This document shows positions 7,589-15,271 of a stretch of 33,143 nt of DNA, piece by piece. Each line of letters opens with the position of its first letter. Positions within the stretch are counted from its first letter, which is position 1. Under the pieces are notes generated by a model. It was not told the origin of the DNA, made no database searches, and saw only the letters and a program-made list of their open reading frames with translations. The stretch is from Acidobacteria bacterium RIFCSPLOWO2_12_FULL_67_14b (lineage in GTDB: Bacteria > Acidobacteriota > Vicinamibacteria > Vicinamibacterales > UBA2999). The position numbers and the translations under genes are program-made. The DNA lies in NCBI GenBank assembly GCA_001768615.1, contig MELE01000111.1:2284-35426 (forward strand), given 5' to 3'.

Positions 7589-8746
7589 ATGTACCGCGCA
7601 TTCGTGACACTTTCATTCCTGGCTCTGTCGTGGGCCCCCGCCCTTCTCGCGACGGTTGACACCACGCAAGCCCGGCCCGCGCAGATGCGATTCGAGGCGA
7701 TGGACCGCAACCGCGACGGCGCGATCTCCCGCGACGAGTGGCAGGGATCCGCGCGTTCGTTCCAGGTCCACGACTGGAACGGCGATGGCATCCTGTCGGG
7801 ACAGGAAGTCCGCGTCGGCGCCCTGCGCAACTCCAATTGGGAAGAAGCCGACCACGATCCGACCCGAGCCGAGCGGTTCCTCAGTTGGACGGCCGCCGGC
7901 TTCACCAACCTCGACCACAACCGCGACCGCCGGATCACGGCCGACGAGTGGCACTACGACATGGAGACGTTCCGGCGCGTCGATCGCAATCGCGACAACC
8001 GGCTGAGCCAGGCCGAGTTCCTCGGCGGCGACATGGACGATGACCGCGGCGACAGCTTCGACGATCTGGACGTCAACAACAACGGCCGGGTGGAGCGTGC
8101 GGAATGGCACGCCGGCGCCGCGGCGTTCACGGTGCTCGATCGCAACCGCGACGGCGTGTTGAGCCGCTTCGAGGTGGTCGGCACCCAGGACACGACCGGC
8201 GACACCTTCGATCGGTTTGCGCAGCTCGACTACGACCGCAACGGCACCATCGCCCGCAACGAGTGGCACTGGTCGCTCGGCAGCTTCACGACCCGCGACC
8301 TCGATCGCAACGGTGTGCTCTCTCGCCGCGAGTTCGACGTGTCGGGCGGTGCGCCGGCGACGGCGACCAGCGCCGGGTCGCGCTCGGTGCGCGTGAATTC
8401 ACAGGCGCGCTGGACCGACGCCGGCCTCGACATCCGCGCCGGCGACACGATCACGTTCGATGCGAGCGGCACGATCCAGATGAGCGACAACGCCAACGAC
8501 ACGGCGACGCCGGCCGGCTCGCGCACCGGCCGCCGCGCGCCGGACGCGCCGATTCTCAACCAGCTTGCGGGCGGATTGATTGCCCGCATCGGCGACTACG
8601 GGTATTCGATCTGGATCGGCGACCGCCGCTCCATCGTCGCGCCGGTCGGCGGACGCCTGTATCTGGGCGTGAACGACGATCACCTGCCGGACAATAACGG
8701 CGAGTTCCTCGTTACCGTCGGCGTCGCGGGCCGCACGCTGCGGTAG
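7589..8746 (+). CDS. Secreted EF-hand protein with C-terminal PA-IL/LecA-like lectin domain
   Basis: 385 aa. A signal peptide (MYRAFVTLSFLALSWAPALLA) is followed by eight EF-hand-type 12-residue loops, for example DRNRDGAISRDEW, DWNGDGILSGQEV, DRNRDGVLSRFEV and DLDRNGVLSRREF; some have substituted ligand positions (DHNRDRRITADEW). The last ~115 residues (W-T-D-A-G-L-D-I-R-A-G-D-T-I onwards, then GGLIARIGDYGYSIWIG, LYLGVNDDHLPDNNGEFLVT) resemble the calcium-dependent galactose lectin PA-IL/LecA, including the ND...NNG calcium/sugar loop. It probably binds calcium and glycans outside the cytoplasm. ATG 7589 has CGGAGGA four bases upstream; the longer reading from 7505 adds 28 residues without signal character. 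Confidence 0.85.
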   Translation: MYRAFVTLSFLALSWAPALLATVDTTQARPAQMRFEAMDRNRDGAISRDEWQGSARSFQVHDWNGDGILSGQEVRVGALRNSNWEEADHDPTRAERFLSWTAAGFTNLDHNRDRRITADEWHYDMETFRRVDRNRDNRLSQAEFLGGDMDDDRGDSFDDLDVNNNGRVERAEWHAGAAAFTVLDRNRDGVLSRFEVVGTQDTTGDTFDRFAQLDYDRNGTIARNEWHWSLGSFTTRDLDRNGVLSRREFDVSGGAPATATSAGSRSVRVNSQARWTDAGLDIRAGDTITFDASGTIQMSDNANDTATPAGSRTGRRAPDAPILNQLAGGLIARIGDYGYSIWIGDRRSIVAPVGGRLYLGVNDDHLPDNNGEFLVTVGVAGRTLR

Positions 8747-8764
8747 GGCAACGCATAGGCATAC

Positions 8765-8794
8765 GGCGGTGTAGGGCGGAACTTTAGTTCCGCC
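8765..8794 (+). repeat. Palindromic repeat, CTTTAG-core family (copy 2)
   Basis: A GGCGGTGTAG lead is followed by GGCGGAAC (8775-8782), TTTA and GTTCCGCC (8787-8794). All 30 bp recur exactly, in inverted orientation, at 13394-13423, on the other side of the tRNA-Arg-bounded segment. The stem differs from copy 1 at two positions on each side (GT/AC against AA/TT), preserving pairing. Confidence 0.8.
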
Positions 8795-8842
8795 TTCTCC
8801 GTCGTCGCCAGCCATTCTCCTGTGCTAAAATTAAAAGTCTGT

Positions 8843-8920
<78 letters not shown>

Positions 8921-9033
8921 AACTCCTTCCGGATCAATTACTTCCACGGACGAGCCCATTTCCCGATGGGCGCGTCATTAAGAATTTGGGTCATGTCCGG
9001 CAAGTCCCACGCCCTCAACAAGTTACAGATCAT

Positions 9034-9057
9034 CTCAGTAACGCGCGTTACCACTGA
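9034..9057. repeat. Inverted repeat in island left end
   Basis: CTCAGT (9034-9039) and ACTGAG (9052-9057) flank an inner perfect palindrome GTAACGCGCGTTAC (9038-9051). It sits about 60 bp before the toxin gene. It may be a protein-binding site or an RNA hairpin; the function is unknown. Confidence 0.5.
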
Positions 9058-9069
9058 GTGAACAATTCG
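9058..9069 (+). repeat. Candidate integrase arm-type site, left
   Basis: GTGAACAATTCG at 9058-9069 recurs exactly at 13231-13242, followed there by a second GTGAACAAT. Both lie within about 200 bp of the 46-bp repeats, inside the island, as arm sites of tyrosine recombinases usually do. A partial copy (GTGAACAA) is at 9749. Confidence 0.35.
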
Positions 9070-9084
9070 ATTTGACCTCCGTCT

Positions 9085-9112
9085 TTGACGTAGTCCGTCA
9101 ATGACGTATAAT
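9085..9112 (+). promoter_or_regulatory. Sigma-70-like promoter and operator of the toxin-antitoxin pair
   Basis: TTGACG (9085-9090), a 16-bp spacer and a perfect TATAAT (9107-9112). The inverted repeat TGACG-N5-CGTCA (9086-9100) overlaps the -35 and spacer, and a third TGACG follows at 9102-9106, directly against the -10. This is a natural place for antitoxin binding and autorepression. The -10 is 7 nt before the toxin GTG, so the transcript is probably leaderless. Confidence 0.65.
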
Positions 9113-9119
9113 CTCCTCG

Positions 9120-9434
9120 GTGACGTTCGTCGAGACGAAGCTCTTCACGGAGTTGGTGCTGGACTATCTCTCCGATGACGAATACGCCGCCATGCAGCAG
9201 TTCCTGGTGGTGAATCCCGAAGCGGGGGACGTCATTCCTGGCTCGGGAGGGGTTCGAAAGCTTCGGTGGGGCGTCGCCGGTCGTGGCAAGCGAGGTGGCC
9301 TGCGCGTGATCTATTTCTTGCGACTGCGCAAGGACGAAGTCTGGATGCTGACGCTGTACGCCAAGAACGTCGCCGACAACATTCCTGCGAAGGTATTGAA
9401 GAAGATCAAGGAGGAGATCGATGCCGAAGGATAA
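9120..9434 (+). CDS. RelE/HigB-family toxin
   Basis: 104 aa with the full pattern of HigB2/RelE-type mRNA interferases: FVETKLFTELVLDYLSDDEY, NPEAGDVIPGSGGVRKLRW, GLRVIYFLRLRKDEVWML, LYAKNVADNIPAKVLKKIKEEI. Such toxins cleave mRNA at the ribosome and are neutralised by the antitoxin encoded next door. The GTG start agrees with the family N-terminus and has no Shine-Dalgarno. The gene overlaps the antitoxin gene by 14 bp. The toxin-first order is the HigBA arrangement. Located in the tRNA-Arg-bounded island, where it could stabilise the element. Confidence 0.88.
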   Translation: MTFVETKLFTELVLDYLSDDEYAAMQQFLVVNPEAGDVIPGSGGVRKLRWGVAGRGKRGGLRVIYFLRLRKDEVWMLTLYAKNVADNIPAKVLKKIKEEIDAEG

Positions 9435-9693
9435 GCGGAATATCGGCCAGGAGATTCTCGAGGGCATCCGTCAACTCAAGCGAGGCGAACACGGACGCGT
9501 GGTGAAAGTGCCGTCGGTCACTCGTATCCGCGAAAAAACCGGTCTTTCGCAACCTCTATTCGCCGCACTACTTGGAGTGTCAGTGCGCACCCTTCAGGAA
9601 TGGGAGCAAGGTCGTCGTGCACCGTCTGGCGCAGCTCGAACATTGCTGCTCGTCGCGGAAAGAAATCCTCGCGCACTCCTTGACGTTGCTTAG
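9421..9693 (+). CDS. XRE-type helix-turn-helix antitoxin (HigA-like)
   Basis: 90 aa. The C-terminal half is a Cro/C1-type HTH: VTRIREKTGLSQPLFAALLG, VSVRTLQEWEQGRRAPSGAA. The N-terminal ~35 residues (MPKDKRNIGQEILEGIRQL) would contact the toxin. It starts at an ATG inside the toxin's 3' end, preceded by AAGGAGGAG, so translation is probably coupled. It is expected to bind the TGACG repeats upstream of the operon. Confidence 0.88.
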   Translation: MPKDKRNIGQEILEGIRQLKRGEHGRVVKVPSVTRIREKTGLSQPLFAALLGVSVRTLQEWEQGRRAPSGAARTLLLVAERNPRALLDVA

Positions 9694-9922
9694 AATCTAA
9701 GGCCCGTTTCCACAGGGCGAGTCCGCGAACTCTCGGTCTGGGCCGCCCGTGAACAACGTGGAGCAGGCGCCGAAGAAGGGAATATCCGGGGGCGGATTCT
9801 CTCTTTCAGTGCCATCGCAGCCAGCGTCACTTACCTTTCCATCCCCTGACATCATTAGGACGAAGCTTTCGACCCTGATTCAGTAATCTGGCGCGCCGAT
9901 CGGAAGAGTAATCAGGCCACGA
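9694..9922. other. Non-coding stretch between antitoxin and ADOP gene
   Basis: 229 bp between the convergent antitoxin and permease genes. Apart from a short GCCC...GGGC inverted repeat soon after the antitoxin stop and a GTGAACAA copy at 9749, I see no gene, RNA or terminator in it. Confidence 0.5.
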
Positions 9923-12418
9923 TCATCTTGCGCGTAGCGTCTGCATCGGATCCACACGCATAGCCTTTCGGGCCGGAGCAAACACAGCTGCAGCGGCCAC
10001 TCCTAGCAGGATCATTGCCACGGCGCCAAAAGTGAGGGCACTCGGAGGCTCGACGAAGTCCAGCGCCGCGATCAACACCCGAGTCAACACGGTTGCCGCG
10101 AAGACGCCTATCAATAGGCCGCTACCGACGAGCGCGATGGCGCCCTTCACAACGCCGACGACAATCAACATCGGGCTGGCTCCAAGCGCGAGTCGCACAC
10201 CGAACTCGTGCGTGCGCTGCGCCACGCCATACGCCAACACCCCATACAAACCAATCGCGATCAGCGCGACTCCGAGGCTGGCGAAGAGCGACAGCAGGAA
10301 CGTCGTGAAACGCTGGGTCGCCACAGTTTGGCCGATGCGCTCCTGAAGCGTTCTCACGTCGTAGATGGCCAGCTCGGGATCGGCAGCACGGACGACGCGG
10401 CGGACCATCTCGGGAACCGCGTCAACAGCACCCGCCGCTCGGACCACGATGTGAGGCGTCGTGATCAGTCCGTGTGCGTGCGGAACGTACATGGCTGGAG
10501 CTGGCGGCTCGATGAGCGTTTGCTGCTTGATATCGCTGACCATCCCGACGATTTCGCGCCAGGGCGTTTCAGCCTCGGTGGTACTCAGCCCTGGTTTTAT
10601 GCGCTTGCCGATCGGATTCTCACCTGGGAAAAACTGGCGCACGAAACTCTCGTTGACGATCGCTGTTCGCGGCGCGGCTTCGTTGTCTCCAATCGTGAAT
10701 TCTCGTCCCAGCCTGATCGGAATCCGCATGGCCTTAAAATAACCGGGGCTAATGAACGCAAAGCCTGCGCTGAGACGGGCGCCTACGGGCACACCGGCGC
10801 CGGGCAACTCGAGGCTCAATGAAAATCGCGGGCCGCTCATGGGCAGCGGACCAACAATGGCGGCACTCTCAATTCCCGGCTGCCCGGCCAACTCCGACAG
10901 CAATCCGTCGTAGAACTCGACTTGCTTGGCGAAGGGATACCGGCTGTCGGGCAGAGTCACCCTCATGGTCGAGACCGTCGCGACGTCGAAACCGGGATCA
11001 GTCCGACTGAGCCGGTCGAGGCCGGTAATCACGAGCATCGCGCCCGCGAGCAGCACGGCGCCTACGGCGGTTTCGATGACGATCAAACCGCTCAACCAAC
11101 AGCGCTGAGAGCGAGATCCACCCGACGTGCGCTCGGTTCCCATGTCCGCGCGCAGGTCACCGCGAGTCGCGCGGAGCGCCGGCATCACGCCCACGATTAG
11201 GGAACACAAGCCGGCAACCAATGCGGTATAGGTCAATACCACCGTGTCGATCGATACGTCCTGTAGCCCGCGGACTTCGCGCGGCGCAAGGGTGACGAGC
11301 AGATCGAGCGACCACCAGGCGATCACGATCCCGCCGATTGCGGACGCGACGGCGATTGCGGCTGACTCGGCCATCAGGAGCCGGATCACTCGTGAGCGGG
11401 ACGCGCCAAGCGCCACACGGAGAGCGAGCTCGGGCTGACGCGTCACGCCACGAGCCGTCATCAGGTTGGCCAGGTTGACGCAGGCAATCAACAGCACGCA
11501 GCTCACCGCGGCCAATAGCAGCAATAACGGCGCTCGCGTACTCCCAACGATCACGTCGTGCAGCGTCGCCACTACGGTACCCCGGTGGCGGTGGTCTGCA
11601 GCCTGGTCTTGAGCGAGCGCAGCGGCGAAGCGGCTGAACTCCGCTTGCACATTCGCGAGCACCACGCCCGGTTTCATGCGCCCGACGGCCTGAAGAAAGT
11701 GCGCACCGCGCTGGGCGGTCATCGGCGTGTCGCCCGGCGCTTCCACGCGCGCGTCCTCCGCGACCGTGACCCACAACTCAACGGGCGGAGACACCAGTGG
11801 GAACCTGAAACCGGCCGGTGTGACGCCGATGATCGTGAAGCTGCGGCCGTTTACCGTAACGGCGCTGCCGACCGGCTTCGCGACGTCGCCGAAATAGTTC
11901 CGCCGAAACTCTTCACTGATCACCACGACATCCGAACCGACGCGCTCCTCTTCTTCGAGAAACGTCCGGCCGTCGGACGGTTCGACGCCGAGGGTCGTAA
12001 GCAGGTTGGCCGAGACCACCGCGCCTGGCACATGCCGGGAAGGCCCGCGGCCGGTGACCGTGAAGTCGGTCGTGTGATAGCCGGCCAGGGAGACCAGCGT
12101 TTGCGTGTCGCGACGCCAATCGACGACGTCGGGCCACGATGCGGACAGCGGTCGCGGGTTCGGGAGGCGGAGGTCTGTTTCGTTGACCGCGATCAAGTGC
12201 TCGGGCGCCCCGAACGGCAAGGGCCGAAGCACGACCGCCAGTACGATGCTGAACATTGCGGTGTTTGCACCGATGCCGAGACTGAGGGTCAGGATCGCGG
12301 CCACGCTAAAGGCCCGCGCCTTCCACAGCGCGCGCCTTGCGTAGTTCAGGTCCTGCCAGACCTGTTGAATCGAGGTCCAGCCCCACATGTCGCGCACCGT
12401 TTCCTGAATAAGGAGCAC
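9923..12418 (-). CDS. ADOP-family ABC transporter permease (MacB/FtsX-like), 5' end frameshifted
   Basis: 831 aa in the intact frame. It is a duplicated MacB-like permease: TM1 at ARAFSVAAILTLSLGIGANT, a large MacB-type periplasmic domain, FtsX core 1 (LLLLLAAVSCVLLIACVNLA, with ELALRVALGASRSRVIRLL), a second TM and periplasmic domain (LSGLIVIETAVGAVLLAGAM), and FtsX core 2 (GVALIAIGLYGVLAYGV, EFGVRLALGASPMLIVVGV). No ATPase domain is present; these 'orphan' permeases are abundant in Acidobacteriota and their substrates are unknown. The GTG at 12418 is only the first start in this frame. Homologous N-terminal sequence (FGN, then EQAARAARRE) continues upstream to about 12465, where one base is missing relative to the true start at 12564. 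Confidence 0.85.
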   Translation of the reverse strand: MLLIQETVRDMWGWTSIQQVWQDLNYARRALWKARAFSVAAILTLSLGIGANTAMFSIVLAVVLRPLPFGAPEHLIAVNETDLRLPNPRPLSASWPDVVDWRRDTQTLVSLAGYHTTDFTVTGRGPSRHVPGAVVSANLLTTLGVEPSDGRTFLEEEERVGSDVVVISEEFRRNYFGDVAKPVGSAVTVNGRSFTIIGVTPAGFRFPLVSPPVELWVTVAEDARVEAPGDTPMTAQRGAHFLQAVGRMKPGVVLANVQAEFSRFAAALAQDQAADHRHRGTVVATLHDVIVGSTRAPLLLLLAAVSCVLLIACVNLANLMTARGVTRQPELALRVALGASRSRVIRLLMAESAAIAVASAIGGIVIAWWSLDLLVTLAPREVRGLQDVSIDTVVLTYTALVAGLCSLIVGVMPALRATRGDLRADMGTERTSGGSRSQRCWLSGLIVIETAVGAVLLAGAMLVITGLDRLSRTDPGFDVATVSTMRVTLPDSRYPFAKQVEFYDGLLSELAGQPGIESAAIVGPLPMSGPRFSLSLELPGAGVPVGARLSAGFAFISPGYFKAMRIPIRLGREFTIGDNEAAPRTAIVNESFVRQFFPGENPIGKRIKPGLSTTEAETPWREIVGMVSDIKQQTLIEPPAPAMYVPHAHGLITTPHIVVRAAGAVDAVPEMVRRVVRAADPELAIYDVRTLQERIGQTVATQRFTTFLLSLFASLGVALIAIGLYGVLAYGVAQRTHEFGVRLALGASPMLIVVGVVKGAIALVGSGLLIGVFAATVLTRVLIAALDFVEPPSALTFGAVAMILLGVAAAAVFAPARKAMRVDPMQTLRAR

Positions 12419-12464
12419 GTTGCCGAACTCGCGGCGGGCGGCCCTGGCGGCCTGCTCCGGTGAC

Positions 12465-12564
12465 TGCCGCGGTCAATGCGATCCTGAACGGCCAATTCGA
12501 GGTGGCTGCGGAGCTCATCGCTCAGGTCGGCATCCTGCCCTCGTCGCCATAGGAGCCACTTCAT
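12465..12564 (-). pseudogene. Frameshifted N-terminus of the ADOP permease
   Basis: From ATG 12564 the frame reads MKWLLWRRGQDADLSDELRS then HLELAVQDRIDRG, the usual ADOP N-terminal cytoplasmic segment. It then leaves the family sequence. Adding one G (one C on the plus strand, near 12465) restores ESPEQAARAARREFGNVLLI and joins the long frame. The ATG overlaps the padR stop as ATGA, so padR and the permease were one operon. This is either a real one-base deletion or a sequencing error. Confidence 0.75.
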
Positions 12565-12920
12565 GACTCACTCGACCGCGCGCGGCTGAGAACCCCAGCA
12601 ATGGCCATCGACATCTGTTCCCACTTCGCCCGCTCGCCCGCGAGACGACGCCGACCACGCGGCGTCAGGCGATACGCACGCGTCCGCTGCTTCTTGTCAG
12701 AGACCGCCCACTGCCCCCGGATCAGCCCCTCTCGCTCGAGCCGGTGCAGCGCTGGATAGATCGACCCGGCGTCGACGTGGAGCACGTCGCCGGAATGCAA
12801 GCGGATCGCCTGACTCAGGCCGTACCCATGACTCGGCCCCCAGCGCAATTGCTCCAGGATCAGCAGGTCCAACGTGCCTTGCAGCAGCTCGATCTGGTTC
12901 TTGTGTCGCTTCGACGCCAT
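12561..12920 (-). CDS. PadR-family transcriptional regulator
   Basis: 119 aa from ATG 12920 (MASKRHKNQIELLQGTLDLL). The winged-helix core is complete: LILEQLRWGPSHGYGLSQAI, VDAGSIYPALHRLEREGLIR, and the wing KKQRTRAYRLTPRGRRRL. Repressors of this kind usually sit directly upstream of ADOP or ABC permease genes and control them. The longer reading to 12947 begins inside a palindrome and is less likely. The start codon lies at the edge of that palindrome, so autorepression is probable. The stop overlaps the permease start by 4 bp (ATGA). Confidence 0.9.
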   Translation of the reverse strand: MASKRHKNQIELLQGTLDLLILEQLRWGPSHGYGLSQAIRLHSGDVLHVDAGSIYPALHRLEREGLIRGQWAVSDKKQRTRAYRLTPRGRRRLAGERAKWEQMSMAIAGVLSRARSSES

Positions 12921-12966
12921 GGATATAGACATTCTATGCCCATGCATAGAGACTGTCTATATCCAT
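12919..12966. promoter_or_regulatory. Long palindromic operator at the padR start
   Basis: A perfect 13-bp inverted repeat, ATGGATATAGACA (12919-12931) and TGTCTATATCCAT (12954-12966), encloses a second one, CTATG (12934-12938) and CATAG (12945-12949). On the minus strand it contains TAGAAT and ends at the padR ATG. Its symmetry and place fit a double PadR dimer site covering the promoter. No -35 was assigned. Confidence 0.65.
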
Positions 12967-13334
12967 AACGATCCGAGCGAGCGGAAGGTTCCTTCACACA
13001 CGAGACTGGTGGGCTTGACGCGCTCAACCGCTACTTGGTCGGCACGGTGGGCGGTCAGATATCGCCATCGAGGATTGGCTTCGTCAATCCCAGCGAGCGC
13101 GTCTCCCAAGTCTCGCTCGCATCGAGAGGATCAAGGAAGATTCGTGAGAGCTGCAGGGGCCTTGGTCAGCGGCCGTTTCTCGCGAGAACTCGGACGAATC
13201 TGCTAGAGTTCGCGTCTGTTTGGCCGGGCCGTGAACAATTCGTGAACAATCCGCTCCCGAATACCAGGTAATAGCGGGCTCTTAGTAGGGGCTAAACCAA
13301 CGAAGAACCTCCGAGAAATAACACCTGCATCAAC
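12967..13334. other. Non-coding right end of the island
   Basis: 368 bp between the padR operator and the right attachment repeat. It contains the direct repeat GTGAACAATTCGTGAACAAT (13231-13250). Reading frames here give no recognisable protein; specifically I looked for an integrase remnant and did not find one. Confidence 0.5.
13231..13250 (+). repeat. Candidate integrase arm-type sites, right
   Basis: GTGAACAATTC then GTGAACAAT as overlapping direct repeats about 85 bp inside the right 46-bp repeat. The first copy, extended to GTGAACAATTCG, matches 9058-9069. Confidence 0.35.
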
Positions 13335-13380
13335 CTACGAACCAGGAGGTCGCACGTTCGAGTCGTGCTGGGCGCACCAA
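13335..13380 (+). repeat. Attachment-site-like direct repeat, right copy (3' half of tRNA-Arg)
   Basis: Identical to 8876-8921. It begins in the anticodon loop, so it cannot make a tRNA; the acceptor 5' strand and D arm are missing. Confidence 0.85.
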
Positions 13381-13393
13381 TTGATTCGACGGT

Positions 13394-13423
13394 GGCGGAA
13401 CTAAAGTTCCGCCCTACACCGCC
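13394..13423 (-). repeat. Palindromic repeat, CTTTAG-core family (copy 3, inverted)
   Basis: Exact inverted copy of 8765-8794, only 13 bp outside the right attachment repeat. GCCCTACAC is then repeated (13411-13419 and 13421-13429), a partial tandem copy of the tail. Confidence 0.8.
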
Positions 13424-13443
13424 CTACACTGCCGCGCAATGAC

Positions 13444-15255
13444 CTACGGTGCGCCGCTCCCGCGCTGGAGGCCATGACCGAGCGGGAACAGCCCAGGCAG
13501 TGCGATCGGCAGCTTCCCTGAAATCGCAATCTCTCCCGCAATCGCGCGCACCGCGGAACGCTCCGCGTGATCCGAGAAGTCATAGGTCAGCAGCAACGCC
13601 GGCGCCTCGGGCAGGCCCATCGCGGTGTACGGGTTCCCGAACAACACCGTGACGAACGGCTGGGCGCGGCGTTCGCTCCCGCGGGCGATGTCGCGCAGCA
13701 ACGCCTCGACCTGGGGCTCGAGATCCAGCCGCCCGCTGCCGGAAGAGGCGCGCACGAACACGCCGGCGATCACCGCGTCGTACTTCGCGGCCATCGCGCG
13801 GACCAGGTCCAGCTCCGACGGCGTCGTCCGATCGGAAATCTCGAACGACTCGGTGGCCGGCCACCGCGACCGCAGCTCCGGAATCATCGTCCGGCTCGGC
13901 GCCGCGATGCGCCAGCCCGAGGGATAGTCGAGCACGGACAGGTACAACACGCTGCCGGTCCCGGGCGTCGGCAACGGCACGCTCGCGCGCGCGTCCTTGA
14001 TCAGCGTGACGGCGCGATCGCTGACCTCGCGCGCCACCCCTTCGTGCGCGCGGCCGCCGAGCGCGATCGCCACCGATTCGAGGTTCACCGCGCGCACGCG
14101 ATGCAGCCCGAGCCGCGCCTTGGCCTCGAGAATGCGGCGCACGGAGCGCTCGACCTGCGCCCGTGGAAGTTCGCCGCTCTTGACGGCGCCAACCATCGCC
14201 GTCACCGCCACCGCCGAATCCGGCGAATCGAGAATCACGTCGACCCCCGCCGTCGCCGCCCGCACCGCGGCCTCGCCCGGCGGCAGCATCTTCGCGATCG
14301 CCGCCATCTTCATCGAGTCGGAATAGACGAGCCCGTCGAAGCCCATCTCGCCTCGGAGCAGGCCGCCAATCACCTTCGCGCTGAACGTGGCCGGCCCCTT
14401 CTCGGGATCGATGGCCGGCAGCTCGATGTGCGCCACCATCACGCCGGCCGCGCCGGCGGTGACGCCGGCCCTGAACGGCGGCAGCTCGACGGCATCGAAG
14501 CGCGCGCGGGGATGCGGAATGATCGGCAGCCCGAGATGCGAGTCGACATCGGTGTCGCCGTGCCCCGGAAAATGCTTGAGCGTGGCGAGCATGCCGGCGT
14601 CCTGCACGCCCCTCACCCAGCCGGCCACCATGGCGCCGACGCGCGCGGGATCCTCGCCGAACGATCGGATGTTGATCACCGGGTTGCGCGCGTTGTTGTT
14701 GACGTCGGCCACGGGGCCGAAGTCCACGTGCACGCCCATGGCCCGGCTCTCGGCGCCGGTGATCTTCCCCGCTTCGTAGGCCAGCCGCGGATCGCCGGCC
14801 GCGCCGAACGCCATGGCCCGCGGGAACTTCGTCGCGCCCGAAATGCGCATCCCCGGGCCCCACTCGAAATCGGACGAGGTCAGGAGCGGAAGCGCCGACA
14901 CCGACTGCAGCCGGTTGAGCAGCGAGGCCAGCTCCATCGGCTGCCCGAGGATGATCGGCGAGTAGGTCGGGTTGAGCATCACCTGCGGCACCGGCTCAGT
15001 GCCGCCGAAGGCGATCACGCCGCCGATGTGCGACTCGTGAATCAGCTTCACCAGCGCGTCGTACGCCGCCGAATCACTACTGACGTAGGTGGAGTTGAGC
15101 GGGGCGAAGACCATCTGCCCGACCAGTTGCTCGAGGGTCAGCTTCCTGAGCGTCGCCTCAACCCATTGCTGAGCGGCCTTGTCGAGCGGCGCTTGCGCAA
15201 CCCCATTCAGACTGAGTAGCGCCACAACTGCGAAGGCCGCAATCGCCCGTTGCAT
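13444..15255 (-). CDS. Glycoside hydrolase family 3, NagZ/beta-N-acetylhexosaminidase-like
   Basis: 603 aa. A signal peptide (to about residue 21, GVAQA) is followed by a GH3 TIM barrel. The KHFPGHGDTDVDSHLGLP loop (residues 227-244) carries the Asp/His dyad typical of NagZ-type enzymes, and YSDSMKM holds the likely nucleophile Asp313. A C-terminal alpha/beta sandwich domain of ~200 residues follows (YLSVLDYPSGWRI, FVTVLFGNPYTAMGLPEAPAL), so it is longer than cytoplasmic NagZ (~340 aa) and is periplasmic or secreted. It probably releases N-acetylhexosamine from muropeptides, chitin fragments or glycans. TAGGAT lies 6 nt before the ATG with no Shine-Dalgarno. Divergent from moaB. Confidence 0.9.
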   Translation of the reverse strand: MQRAIAAFAVVALLSLNGVAQAPLDKAAQQWVEATLRKLTLEQLVGQMVFAPLNSTYVSSDSAAYDALVKLIHESHIGGVIAFGGTEPVPQVMLNPTYSPIILGQPMELASLLNRLQSVSALPLLTSSDFEWGPGMRISGATKFPRAMAFGAAGDPRLAYEAGKITGAESRAMGVHVDFGPVADVNNNARNPVINIRSFGEDPARVGAMVAGWVRGVQDAGMLATLKHFPGHGDTDVDSHLGLPIIPHPRARFDAVELPPFRAGVTAGAAGVMVAHIELPAIDPEKGPATFSAKVIGGLLRGEMGFDGLVYSDSMKMAAIAKMLPPGEAAVRAATAGVDVILDSPDSAVAVTAMVGAVKSGELPRAQVERSVRRILEAKARLGLHRVRAVNLESVAIALGGRAHEGVAREVSDRAVTLIKDARASVPLPTPGTGSVLYLSVLDYPSGWRIAAPSRTMIPELRSRWPATESFEISDRTTPSELDLVRAMAAKYDAVIAGVFVRASSGSGRLDLEPQVEALLRDIARGSERRAQPFVTVLFGNPYTAMGLPEAPALLLTYDFSDHAERSAVRAIAGEIAISGKLPIALPGLFPLGHGLQRGSGAP

Positions 15256-15267
15256 GACGCCATCCTA
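15256..15267 (-). promoter_or_regulatory. Leaderless -10 box for the GH3 gene
   Basis: On the minus strand TAGGAT (15262-15267) is followed by six bases and the ATG at 15255. No ribosome-binding site lies between. Confidence 0.45.
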
Positions 15268-15271
15268 ACAA

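Noticed and set aside
9898-9908. GATCGGAAGAG resembling sequencing-adapter sequence
   Set aside because: The flanking bases do not continue as the adapter, and the segment runs smoothly into the permease stop region; an 11-base match is probably chance.
12967-13334. Integrase remnant at the island right end
   Set aside because: No frame on either strand shows tyrosine- or serine-recombinase motifs.
13335-13380. A second tRNA-Arg gene
   Set aside because: Only the 3' half is present; no 5' acceptor strand or D arm.
13567-15219. 550-codon open frame antisense to the GH3 gene
   Set aside because: Arg/His-rich shadow of a high-GC gene; the minus-strand frame has a signal peptide and the GH3 catalytic motifs.
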